In this document: piece after piece, positions 11,901-22,379 of the stretch
Numbering within the stretch: position 1 is the stretch's first letter
Layout: each line of letters begins with the position of its first letter
Assembly (NCBI RefSeq): GCF_018143015.1
Contig: NC_054748.1
Span: 14,250,967 to 14,314,966, forward strand
Source of the DNA: Lytechinus variegatus
Lineage: Eukaryota; Echinodermata; Echinoidea; Temnopleuroida; Toxopneustidae
Direction of reading: 5' to 3'
Length of the DNA stretch: 64,000 nucleotides
Notes under the pieces: model-generated
Told to the model about the DNA's origin: nothing
What the model saw: the letters and a program-made list of their open reading frames with translations, nothing else
Databases searched by the model: none
Program-made: the position numbers and the translations under genes

Positions 11901-12081
11901 AACGTTGTTCTTTACTATAAGTGAGGCCCTACGATAGGTCTAATTTAGATCTACATGTAGATTTCTAATAATCTAATAAAAAATTCTAGATCTGTCTGTT
12001 TTGACTTTTTTTTCTCTACGAAGATTTAAGTTAACTTTATTCTAGTCCCTTCCTGGACTATTGGGCTAAAATTATAATTAG

Positions 12082-12092
12082 ATCTAGCCTAG
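12082..12092 (+). repeat. Left target-site duplication of LINE fragment
   Basis: ATCTAGCCTAG here is repeated exactly at 12711-12721, directly after the poly-A tail. Confidence 0.9.
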
Positions 12093-12710
12093 ATAAAGAA
12101 TTGGTATTAGCTCGTTCATCTATTCTATTAAACACTATTGATGTAAAATACAGAGAATTTCAGTTCAAAGTATTGAACGATATTTTAAACTTGAATATAA
12201 GTTGTATAAAATGAAAGTCATTACTTCACCTTTATGTTCTTTCTGTAATGCAGAAATTGAAACGGTTGAACATTTATTTTGGAATTGCCCATTTACACAG
12301 TTATTTTGGAATCAGCTAGGAAAAGAACTCACTATGTTTGATTTTTCATTATTAACCGAAAAAAGTGTAATACTCGGTATTTTATCAATAAAATGTCTTC
12401 TTTTTAATCATTTTTTAGTTATTGCAAGGAAATCAATTTATCTAAGTAGATGTAAATCATGTAAACCAACAGTTTCTGATTGTGTTGATTTGTTAACTAG
12501 ATCGTATAAAATGGAAAAGAATATAGCAATTCGAAATAACAAAAGGAGTGTCCACGAACGCAGGTGGCGAGACATGGTACAGTGGTTATCCACTTATGTT
12601 ATGTAACTGTTATGTAATTTCTTATAATGTATCATTCGTATTTGTTCAACTGTATTGAATGAATGTACCTTGAAGTGACCAATAAAACATCATTTAAATA
12701 CAAAAAAAAA
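12093..12710 (+). mobile_element. 5'-truncated Tx1/L1-like LINE insertion with 11-bp target duplication
   Basis: A 618-bp insertion flanked by the exact 11-bp duplication ATCTAGCCTAG. It encodes the extreme C-terminus of ORF2: a basic stretch (VKYREFQFKVLNDILN) and then the zinc-knuckle-like CSFCNAEIETVEHLFWNCPF typical of L1/Tx1 proteins, to a stop at about 12604. A one-base frame offset near 12200 separates the two parts. The 3' UTR contains AATAAAACATC and ends in a run of A. Arm B at about 51190-51215 carries the uninterrupted target (AGATCTAGCCTAGTATAGCG on the minus strand), so the insertion happened after, or was never shared by, the duplication. Confidence 0.93.
12202..12606 (+). pseudogene. 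LINE ORF2 C-terminal fragment with CCHC-like motif
   Basis: About 130 codons of non-LTR ORF2 end. Visible features are SPLCSFCNAEIETVEHLFWN followed by CPFTQLFWNQLGKEL, the C-x2-C-x7-H-x4-C type motif, and then a basic tail (NKRSVHERRWRDMVQW). RT and endonuclease are absent because the insertion is 5'-truncated. It has no function by itself and is included in the insertion at 12093-12710. Confidence 0.88.
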
Positions 12711-13049
12711 ATCTAGCCTAGTATAGCGGAGTTAAATTATTTTTATTTGGGGGAGGGGGGGGGGAACGTTTTTTGTCAGGTTTCAAACTGCTCAATTATT
12801 GTATATCATGAGTATGCAATTTTAATGGGAAGGGTTGAGAAATTTATAGTGCCCCATTTTAAATTTTATAAGTATAGGCGGAGAGAGGGGCTGATCCAAT
12901 TGATTTATCTTTATTCATTGTCCTCACTTTACCTGATGTATGGTGAAAGGCAAAAGGGTCATTAAACTTGCGAGCAAGCTAACCTAGATTCACATGTTTA
13001 TAAATGAGTGCAAAAAAATAATTGTCTCGCACTGGTGAATGAGTGAGAG

Positions 13050-13240
13050 CGAAATTCACTCACACGTATTGGGAGATTAGTACAACCTGGCTCCATGAAC
13101 CGCGTTTGGCAGTGGATTTCTAACCAGTGGCGGGGTCGCGCGTGCTGGGATCTCACTTCTGGTGTCCACAACACATGACCTCTATCATGTCTATGGCTTG
13201 ATTTTTCTGTGCGCGGCGGCATGTAATAAAGCCTTGGGTG
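13050..13240. other. ~190-bp segment absent from arm B
   Basis: Compared with arm B (about 50925-50950), which runs straight from GAGTGAGAGC to AATTATCACACAAATAAT, arm A has extra sequence of relatively high GC that holds AATAAA near its right end. Short similar words (GTGAGAGC, GGTGAGCC) lie at the edges, but no clean target duplication or poly-A tail was seen. It could be an insertion in A or a deletion in B. Confidence 0.5.
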
Positions 13241-13335
13241 AGCCAAAGTATCACACAAATAATAATTATCCTACATCTGTCAAAGCTGGCTTGGTGTACT
13301 ATTATGAAGATTGACAAAAGGCCTTGCTATAGTAG

Positions 13336-14836
13336 CAGTGGCGTAACAAGCGGGGGGCAAGCTGCCCCCCTGGCGGATTTCACCGGGAAAATACAAGAAA
13401 AAGGGAGGGAGAAAGAAAGGGAAAGGGGGAAAGGGAAAAGGAAAAAAAACGAAAAAAATAATGGAAAAGGAAGGAAAGCGGGAAAATGTACGAAAGAATA
13501 ACATTTGAGAAAGAACAAATCTTTCCAAAATAGGCCTATGTAATGCAATAGCACGGTGGGAAATAAATTAAAAGAGGACAAAATGGCAAACAATAGCGGG
13601 AAACGAATGTAGAATGTAATTAGTCAAAAGCTAAATTGGAAAACAAAGAAACGGGACAAAAAAATAATAACACGACCGGGCTGCCGATGATTGAAATTAA
13701 AGTGCGGGAAGAAAGATGTACTGCATACAACACTGTGCAGATAAGCTACCAGGGCTTTGCCCTAGACTCCACACAGTAGGGGATCTTCATTTATAACCTT
13801 CAAATGGCTCTATAACGCCCCCGTTCACTCACATTCAATTACTGGCATACAGGCGCGGGGGGGGGAGGTTTTGGTTCCAATCCCAAGAGGAAATAAAAGA
13901 AATTATAGGAGACAACGTATAATGAAATGATTGGAAACAATATTGTGTTATTTTTTAAATGTAATGGAAAATCTAACACATAATTATAATTTATTTTAAA
14001 TAGGCAATTTTGTTTTCCAGCTCGCTTTACAAGCTGGCAATTTTTTTTACAAATTTTCCCACATTGATATGTTTTGCCCCCTCAAGATATTGGTTCATTA
14101 CGCAACTGGGTTGAATAAATGTGTTGAGTAAAAGCTATATTCTGTATATGCCCGTGATTTGATTATTAAAAGCGGCAATCTGCAAGGTTTAAATGGCTTT
14201 GACATCAAGAAGTTCAGGGGGCTTCGCCCAGACCCCAACCGCACAGCACTGAGTATGGAAGGGTTGGGCCATGGCCCCAAAATTCTACAAACAAGAACAA
14301 AAATAGGAGGAAAGAAAAGCAAAGGAAAAGTTTAGGATATGATTTTATTTACTAAATATAATGTAAAAAAATAGCTTAAAGTTAGATTCTCATGTAAAGG
14401 AGATTTTTTTCTCGCTCGCTTCGCACGCTCGGGACTTATATAAAGCAGCATTTTAGCACATGTGCTTTACTGCACTCGTCATTTATTTTTTTTGTTACTT
14501 TTTATGCTACTGCCCCCAAAGAATCCTGTTCACAGTGGCGTACAGACCACACATAAGGGAATCTAAAGAGAGAAGAGATATATTATTATCTGGTTATCAT
14601 GTCAAAATCTATCACAAAATTGGATTTTTGTCTTAAAAAGGTCGAAATTTTTGCTCGCTTGCCCAATTTGCTCGCTCGCAGCTTTTTTTTAAGTATAAAT
14701 TCTGCCCGATACGCAAAATCGGGCCTTCTCAAAATAGTCGCCTCCTTGCACCATTACGCCTGTCCATACCATGATATGACCGGGAAATTTTTGGCTCTTG
14801 CCCCCCCCCTGGCCAATGACCCCTGTTACGCCGCTG
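13336..14836. mobile_element. Non-autonomous hAT-like element, 8-bp target duplication
   Basis: A 1501-bp insertion with termini CAGTGGCGTAACAAGCGGGG and (right end) CCCCTGTTACGCCGCTG. It is flanked by TATAGTAG (13328-13335) and TATAATAG (14837-14844), an 8-bp duplication with one difference. Length of duplication and CAGTGGCG ends fit the hAT superfamily. No transposase frame is seen. The interior contains CGCTCGCTTCGCACGCTCG-type words and a second CAGTGGCGTA terminus at about 14534, suggesting nesting or internal duplication. Arm B lacks it: GGCCTTGCTATAGTAGTCCA continues directly at about 50825-50850 on the minus strand. Confidence 0.85.
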
Positions 14837-14860
14837 TATAATAGGCCATGTATGCTTGAA

Positions 14861-14922
14861 CCATTTACTGACTCTTACTGACTCTTATTGACAATGAAGA
14901 TGGTCAGTGGAAACAGAGCCAG
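14861..14922 (+). pseudogene. Exon-like remnant 1 of an unrecognised gene (arm A)
   Basis: Sequence ending GGAAACAGAGCCAG is followed directly by GTATGTAT, a good splice donor at 14923. One frame reads LIDNEDGQWKQSQ. In arm B the same stretch (50764-50816, minus) is followed by GTAAGC, an even better donor, which supports real exon ancestry. A short TGACTCTTA word is duplicated in the arm A copy. The left boundary is uncertain and the gene is not recognised. Confidence 0.45.
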
Positions 14923-14995
14923 GTATGTATATTTCGTCAGCATGGTTAGTGGAACATGATACAGAGAGAAGGAAGTTTTCGGACAAGACCAGCTT

Positions 14996-16911
14996 TTTGT
15001 CTCGCCCACCAGAGGTGAAGGCAAGACTTAGGGATCCAAATGTCGTCCGTCCGTCCATGGGCGGAAATCCCAGGGGGGACGTCACGTGTCCCCCCTACTC
15101 AAAATAGTAGGGGGGACACAATATGAAATGTCCCCCTAGATGTTAAGAAATACATAATCCTAAATCGAAATAAAACATGTATTTTTGGACGAGATGACCT
15201 TACTTTGGCAATGATAACCTTTTTTTTTGTTTTGCTTGTCAAATTTTCCCGCCCCTTGTCCCCATAGGCAGATCGAGGGGCCCGACCCCCCCCCCCTCTT
15301 GGCGGAGCAAAAAAAGAAAAAAGGGAAAGAAAGAAGGGGAAAAGGAGGGAAAAGAGAGGAGAAAAGAAGAGAAGGACGAAGAGTGCATCAAATAAGATGA
15401 AGGGGAAGACTTGGAAAATAAAAAGAATCTTTCCTGCCACGATATAAAATTTTCGCTGGCGCTTCGCGCTCGCATTGCCTGTTAGGTGATTTACATATCT
15501 TGTTCAATATAAGGTTTGAATATCAAGTTTGGAAATCAATATACAAAACATATTCACCTCGGAAATCAAAATTTCATTACTTTGTGTAATTTACCAATTT
15601 TTTTTTAAAGTGCTCTGTAAAAATGTCAGTTTTATGGTCTGAATGTTAACATTTGCTGCTTGCGCTGTGCGCTCGCAAATTTTGTTTTATCAGGTACCTA
15701 TTATTTTCGTGTATTCCATAAACTTTTCAAAATCCTTTTTGGGTCTGCTTGTCAAAACAAAAACATGAACAGATTGGCCCATTTTTAGGTCTAAGTCTCA
15801 ATTTTTTTTTCTGCTCATGCTCGCATCAATCGTTAAATTATATAGCTATCCTGTTCACGATTACAAAAACGGATTAAAATATTCCATTCTTTCTTTAGAA
15901 AGTTCAAAATTTTTCAGCTCGCGCTTCGCGCTAGCATTTTTTTATTGTTTCAACAGGTACAAGTTCAAAACGTATATAAAAATTTTCTGCTCGCGCTTTG
16001 CGCTCGCATTATTAATACTACTTTTCAGGATTTATAAAACATGAATTAAGTGTCTCGTTCAGTAAGTATTATAGGACTAAATCTCTAAATTTTCCGTTCG
16101 CATTAATTGTTAACTTTATATACCTATTCTGCTTGAATTACAAAAAGTGCTTAAAATTTCCATTCTTTTAAATGTCCCCCAAAGAATCAGCGCGATTTGA
16201 TTGTTAAATGCTACTTAACAGGTATCTTTTCCATCAGTTCATTTCTGCTCGCGCTTTGCGTTCGTTGTAATTATTAAGTTACATACACATCTTTTTCAGG
16301 ATAACAAACATTGCCCAGAATCAGTTCAAAATTTAGGAAAAAAATACATTAAATTTCCAAAAAAAATAGCTCGCGCTTCGCGCTCGCATCATATAAATGC
16401 GGATAATGATATTATATATCAATTCATAGGAATAAAGCTAAAATGTGACTAATTAGGACTACCCCTTCAAATAAACAAACCAAAATCATCTTCGAGCGTC
16501 CGATCGGGGAAAATATGGCTGAAACAAATTTCCGCTCCCCCCCATTGGCGGAGGCTGGATCCCCCCTGTGTCCCCCCTACCTTTTGGGAGAGATTTCCGC
16601 CCCTGCCCTGCGTCCGTCACAACCTTATGACACATAACTCCACAACCGTAAATCGCTTTTCAACCAAACCTGGATGGTAGATCGACTCGGGGGACCTGCA
16701 TGTTATGCTGTAGTCGGAGGTCACATGGTAAGGTCAAAGGTCATTTTCAGGTCAACATTAAAGTTCACGTGCAAGGCTCTTATGACAAGTATTCCATCCC
16801 AGTCATTTCACAATGAAGTTTCGATACAATTCTATTGCGTGCCCTCGCAAATCACAATATTTCTGGTTATTTTCATATTGATGAGACAAAAAATTGCTTT
16901 TGCCATGTCTT
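14996..16911. mobile_element. Composite insertion, outer element with nested hAT-like element
   Basis: Arm B passes directly from GACCAGCTC to TTCTAGTTGG (minus strand, about 50690-50710), so this whole stretch is extra in arm A. Outer sequence begins TTTTGTCTCGCCCACCAGAG and ends GATGAGACAAAAAATTG, giving a short inverted GTCTC terminus related to the 8318 and 39795 elements. Its two parts, 14996-15055 and 16619-16911, are split by the inner element. The outer part also carries one AGGTCAAAGGTCA direct repeat near 16733. The outer target duplication was not identified. Confidence 0.7.
15056..16610. mobile_element. Nested hAT-like non-autonomous element
   Basis: Flanked by the exact 8-bp duplication CGTCCGTC (15048-15055 and 16611-16618). 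Ends are CATGGGCGGAAATCCCAGGG and, inverted, GGGGCGGAAATCTCTCCC, with a few extra bases at the right tip. C-rich blocks stand next to both ends. The interior holds at least five copies of a CTCGCGCTTCGCGCTCGC-like word, at about 15453, 15660, 15918, 15988, 16246 and 16372. No transposase is encoded. Confidence 0.75.
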
Positions 16912-17043
16912 CTAGTTGGAAATATTTATAGGCTTAGGATATGACTAGCTGGAAATATTAAAAATATTGTTTTAAAAGAGGAATTTTGTTTATCACCTCT
17001 AAAATTCTTACCTGTAAAGTATTGTGTGTATTTTGAATTGCAG

Positions 17044-17158
17044 ATCAAATGGGATCAAGTTTTTAGCAGTCTCAGCCAGTCAGAAGTACAGCTACCATTT
17101 GCACATCACCAAGAGTAACAATCTGATGAAGAAGATATCTGAACTCAAAACTTTCAAG
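17044..17158 (+). pseudogene. Exon-like remnant 2 of an unrecognised gene (arm A)
   Basis: The segment is bounded by a pyrimidine-poor but valid acceptor (TTTTGAATTGCAG) and the donor GTATGC. It is 115 bp here and 119 bp in arm B (50486-50604, minus). In phase 0 after remnant 1 it reads IKWDQVFSSLSQSEVQLPFA and then a stop; the next frame is open throughout (FLAVSASQKYSYHLHITKSN). Small length differences between arms show that at least one copy is no longer coding. No family is recognised. Confidence 0.45.
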
Positions 17159-17678
17159 GTATGCTTGTTTTCGTACAAAAAAGGCCTCCTGATTCCTTTT
17201 TATTGGGGGGGGGGACTATAGCAAATTTTTCTGAATCATGTTATCCCAGATAGTAAAGCTCCATTGTGAGTTAATATTTATTTGGATTCAGATTCACCAG
17301 TATTTCCATTCTCATCAATGCATACTTATTGTCCATGTCTCTTATCTGCTGTCATACATAAAATCACTTTAAAACTCAGTTACTCTGTAGACAGAAATTG
17401 ATCTTAGGACAAAATATTGAGAGTAATCTTACGATATATATTTGAATGAGTTTACACACTTCCTCAAAAATGTTCTATGAATTATGATCTATAAAGAGTG
17501 ATCTATGATTTTTATCTGGCTGTATAGATTACTTCATGTGCATTATCTAAATAATATTGCACGAAAGAGTCGGGCCTAATAAAAAGTTTAAAACTTCTTA
17601 ATAAACTGCACTAGATGAGTAAGAATAATTCATATTTGTAGCTCATTCTGTTCTTTTCTCCTTTTGTTTACCATGCAG

Positions 17679-17750
17679 GTTTTGCAGGCTGTTTGAGTAG
17701 CACCAGGGCAGATTAAGAAGAAATATGGAGGTCAAGTTCATAACAAGTAG
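17679..17750 (+). pseudogene. Exon-like remnant 3, possible terminal exon (arm A)
   Basis: A pyrimidine-rich acceptor ending ACCATGCAG precedes this stretch. The arm B equivalent (49906-49980, minus) reads VSHFPSCLSITSAKKKYEGQ and then VDKK-stop. The arm A copy is disrupted relative to B but keeps AAGAAGAAATATGGAGGTCA and the final TAG. It was probably the last exon of the gene whose earlier exons lie at 14861 and 17044. Confidence 0.4.
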
Positions 17751-17840
17751 TTACTGCATCGCAGTTACACCTTTTAAAAAATCAATGAATTTGAATAAAT
17801 GTGTACATTAATGCATATATATTGAATGTTGCTTGAACTA

Positions 17841-18259
17841 CACATCTGTAGAAAAAAAAACATTGGAGTATAAATATTTAGGTTTCACACAACATTAAAA
17901 CATTTTTCCAAAGGGCACACCTACCCTTTATTAATGATCTAATCATCTAAATGTAGTATTGTGTTAGTGAAAGTACTTTTAATGATATTAGTAGTTTGAA
18001 AGGGATAGGTTGTATTCTGGTGATATAATAAATTCAGAATGGGTCTTTACTGAGGTCTGGGCTGTCTAACATACGTGCCTACAGACATATATAAGATAAT
18101 AAGAAATGATGGATTTAATGTGCATACTAAAAAAGCAAGGTGGCAGAATAAATGATTGAGAAATCCCTCTCACTCCTAGACCCTATTTCATTAAGACTTA
18201 ACCTCTACTCTAAATCTGCCATTCTGGTAATTACCATGAAAACATTAAAGCAACAGGTC
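17841..18259. other. Intergenic DNA, no gene seen
   Basis: AT-rich sequence between the end of arm A and the 3' end of the minus-strand LINE. Nothing recognisable. Confidence 0.4.
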
Positions 18260-21200
18260 AACATTCAATTTCAATTCAATTCTTTTTTTATTTCATTTCC
18301 ATTCAAAACATAATACAAAGTAATATAAAACAATACAAATCAAATACAATTTTACAGAAGGGCATTCTTACTTCGTAAAAAAAAACCCAGTATAATATAG
18401 AGCATAAATGGATATGGAAATGAGGGGGGTCCACTAAAAAGCAAAGCTTGTAAAATTGTGGATCCCCCTTGGAAAAGAAGAAATTATAGTCGACTTACTA
18501 TATGCGTACATGCATGTATTACAGGAAAGAAAAAGAGAAAAAGAAATCATATTGACGGAAACATAAAAACTGAACAAATGCAAACCTTTTCACACAAAGA
18601 GGTCTTCGTTGCAAAGGATATGTTGCGCAAGACAGGAAAAAAAACAGAGAGAGGTGATGACAAGACGTAGAAGACAAGACAAAACAAGAGACAGGACAGT
18701 ACAAGACAACTAGTTTTTAAAAAGGAGTAAAACTAAGAATGGGAAAGGGCTGACCATGAACCAGCTTGATCTGGTGAAATAACAAAGGATATGACTGGAC
18801 AATATAGATGAAAAAAGATAAAATAAAAGTGAAAAATGTAAGGATTATAATCAAGATAATGAAGTGTTAGTTCCGTTGAGAAGAATTATAGGAATTAAGC
18901 AGGATACGTTTGAGTTTACGTTTGAATGAATTCAAGGAGACACTGTCTTTAACATTATTAGCGAGTGAGTTCCAGAATTTAGGACCGTTGAATAGGAATG
19001 TATTTTTGGCCAGTAAAGTTCTGTAAAGTGGGATGTGAAGTTCGTCAGAGTGTCTCGTGGGGTAGTTATGATAAAATTGATTTTTAGGGAACATGGCATC
19101 AAAAATATGGGGAAGTGCATTATTATTATAACTATACATGAAGTGCCCTAACTGTAGTAAATACAGGTCTTTGACTTTCAACAGTTTACTTTCTAGAAAA
19201 AGTGGGTCCGTATGAGAACGGAAACATGTACTATGAATAATACGAAGTGCTTTCTTTTGCAAAAGCAACAATTTATCTAATAAATATTGATGGGTATCAC
19301 CCCAAATAAGAATCCCATAGTTCAAATAAGGCAAGATTAAGGATGAGTAGAGCATGATTAATGATGTGGAGGGAATGCAAAATTTTAGCCTATTAATAAC
19401 ACCAATATTTCGTGAAATTATTTTGGATATATTTTCAATATGATTTTTCCAAGAAAGTTTACTGTCAACTGTTATTCCAAGAAATTTGGTGTAAGGTACC
19501 ATTTCTAATGGGGTATTATCAAATATAATGTTCATCGGTAACTTGTCTATGGAATTACTAAATAACATGTATTTTGTTTTGTTAAGGTTCAAAGATAATC
19601 GATTGGCTCTTATCCACTCAGTAACATTAATAAGTTCAGAATTAATAACATCAACTAAAGTTTGTGGATTCTGATGAGAAAAAAATAAGGTCGAATCATC
19701 TGCAAACAAGATAAGGGATAATATTTTGGATGATCTACAGAAATCATTTATATAAATTGTGAAAAGAAGTGGGCCCAATAAGCTACCCTGGGGGACTCCA
19801 CAGTTAACATATTTCAAATTGGAGTTATGATCTTTAACAAACACGTATTGTTGTCTGTTAAGTAGGTAGCTCCTGAACCACTCCAAGGCCTTCCCTCGCA
19901 CACCATAGTGAGATATTTTTTTAAGTAGGATTTCATGATTAATGGTATCGAAGGCCTTGGAGTAGTCCAGGAAAATACCCACAAGGTGACTAGATTTGTC
20001 TAGAGCATTGACTACTTTGTTGACAAAATTCATCAGGGCATGAGTGGTGTTGTGCTTGTCGCGAAACCCAAATTGAACATCAGATAAAATATTATGCATT
20101 GACAAAAAATTTTCTGTTCTGACGTATACTATTCTTTCAAGGATCTTAGAAAATGTGGACAAAAGAGAAATAGGTCGGTAATTACCGACATCCAACTTAT
20201 CACCTTTTTTAAATAAAGGAATTACCTTGGCTATCTTCATTTGATTTGGTACTGTACCATTTTCTAAGGAAAGGTTGAATATATGCACCAGCGGGGAAAC
20301 AATAGAATTTATTACGGATTTTAAAATAAAATTATTAATTTCATCAAAGCCAGGGCTTTTTTTATTTTTCAAACCAGATACTATATCAATAACTTCTTGA
20401 TTATATGTTGGAGCAAAAAATATTGAATTTGGATTAGGCGGGCCGAGAAAGTCCGAAAAACTTTTCGTCGCGGGAGGAATATCTTTAGCTAGATTTACGC
20501 CAATGGAAGAGAAATGGTTATTAAAAATATTTGAAAGGTTGTCACCATCATCAACAATGACATTATTAAATCTAATTTTGGAAATACTTGATTTATTATT
20601 GGAGAGATTCATGGTCTGTTTTAGAACCTTCCATGTGTTTTGCATGTCGTGTTTATATAGAGCCAACTGCCTCGCAAAGTAATTTTTCTTTTCAATGCGT
20701 AATATTTTAGTAAGTGTATTCTTATAAGATGTGTATTTTATTTTTGATTGTTCTGTACCTTTCATTTTGAATTTATAAAATAAGTTATTTTTTCTATTAA
20801 TCGAACGTAAGATAGATGGCGATATCCATGGTGACTTAGAAATCGTTTTGTATGTATTACGCTTATCTTTTTTTAAGGGTATATGCAGGTCTAATTTCTC
20901 ATTTATTATATTCATAAAAAGGTTAAAGGACGCATTAACATCTACAGAATTGTATACAACTGACCAGTCGACATTATCCAAAGAAGCACCTAGACTGGCT
21001 GTATTTTCGTGCGTAGGTCTACGTCTTCGTTGTTGGGAGTGTATCGGTCTAATTGGTCGTCTTAATGAAAAATGAGTAAGAATCGGGAAATGGTCCGTCA
21101 TGTCAGAAAGTATTATAAAAGAATCGGGAGGAGGGAGAATGTTTCACAAAGTATTGTCAATAAGTGTAGCAGTTTCATTAACTACACGAGTTGGTTTAGA

Positions 21201-22300
21201 AATCAGAGGCAAGAAGGAGGCCGAAAAAAAAGTTTCAAGAAAATCTTGAGATATATTGTTGTGTTTCAATAAATCAATGTTAAAATCACCTATAAATATT
21301 ACATCCTTATTAACGAGAGCTGGATTATTTGTTGTTTGGGAAAGGTAAGTTAGAAAGTCATTTGTATTTGAGTTTGGAGGTCTATAAACTACACCAATAA
21401 TCATATTTTTACTACCAGGAATATTAATTTCAATAAATAGAGATTCTACAGTGGCGTTCATGGAGTTAAGATAATCACAAACCGTATACTCGTAGTCATG
21501 TGAAATATAGAACGCTACCCCACCCCCAGGTCTGTCTTCTCGGTTATTCATTACGAAATCATATCCGTTAAGAGAAAATTGATGGTTAGAATCACACGAT
21601 ATCCATGTCTCAGTAAGGCCAATTAAAGAAAAGGGGCATTTTTTAGAATTTGAAGTGTTATTCAAAAGTAACTGAAGTTCATCAAAATGTTTATTTAAAC
21701 TTCTTATATTAGCATGCATTATGCTGAATGTATCGTCGTTAAAATTTTTTGTAAGATTATTTACCTGATGTTGCGTAATATACTCAGAAGAAGGATTTTG
21801 CAATATGTTATGATCCTGTTCAAAATCGAGATCTAATTCTTCCGAAGCTAAATTTATATTATTAGTAACAAAATTATCATAAAATGAAGGATTCATTGGG
21901 TTGTTAAGTACAGTATCCTGAGGTCTCAATTCGCTGAAGAGGTCATCATTATCCAATGATGTAAATGGAAACTGAGGTGTATTGTCTATGCTAAGAAGTC
22001 AGTACATATCCGAAAGTGTTGTGTTATGTCCAATAAAGTGTCGGTCAAGGTCATATAAGAGGCAGTAAAGCAAAGTAACAAAGTGAGGGGAGAAGGCAAA
22101 GAACACAAAACACATATAGAACATGAAGAAGGACGAGGAGGCGCAACACAAAGGATTCTTACGCAAAAACGAGAACGTAGGGCAAAGACCACTAAGTGTG
22201 AACGATGCAAAGTCAGTGAGAACGGAACGTTTATCGAAACAGACATTGGCGGAGGAGATAAAGTGAGAAGCTCCAAAATAAAATAAAATGTAGTGAGATA
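18260..22300 (-). mobile_element. Near-complete CR1/Jockey-group LINE
   Basis: On the minus strand, an ORF2 region (21956 down to 18867) is followed by a ~600-bp 3' region. That region ends near 18262 with ATTGAA-type short repeats preceded by an A-rich stretch, a tail style common in CR1/L2-group elements. Upstream of the ORF, 21957-22300 is non-coding and may be 5' UTR. No target duplication was recognised, as is usual for this group. Copy condition is good: only one in-frame stop interrupts the ORF. Confidence 0.82.
18867..21956 (-). pseudogene. LINE ORF2: apurinic-like endonuclease plus reverse transcriptase, one internal stop
   Basis: About 1029 codons are collinear in one frame, broken only by a TGA at 21144-21146 between endonuclease and RT. 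Endonuclease motifs are MHANIRSLNKHFDEL, GLTETWI, RPGGGVAFYI, GVVYRPPNSN and IFIGDFNIDLL. RT motifs are VIPLFKKGDKLDVGNYRPIS, FLDYSKAFDTINHEIL (motif A), CGVPQGSLLGPLLFTIYIND (motif B) and LILFADDSTLFF (motif C, FADD). The C-terminal region, with LPYLNYGILIWG, QKKALRIIHS and FNGPKFWNSL, matches CR1/Jockey-group proteins. Start codon 21956 is the first Met of the open frame; a real start further upstream cannot be excluded. It was likely recently active, since one change stops it. Confidence 0.92.
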
Positions 22301-22379
22301 CACCTATAAAATAGTACATTCAAATATCAAAATATAATTTCAAATACGTATAGTGAGTAAAGAATAAAGGAATACGACA

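Larger units (their letters stand above)
10001..17840 (+). repeat. Arm A of a large inverted segmental duplication
   Basis: Starting at ATGGGCGGCCAAAAGTGCCA, this arm corresponds in reverse complement to 49830-56283. Shared landmarks in matching reverse order are the AGAAATA-type minisatellite, the GC-rich block near 10900, the SINE at 11560-11900, the splice-like signals at 14923, 17044, 17158 and 17679, and the stretch ending AGTAGTTACT. Arm A also contains insertions missing from arm B (12093-12710, 13336-14836, 14996-16911, about 13050-13240) and lacks insertions found in B. Similarity fades at about 17840. Confidence 0.92.
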
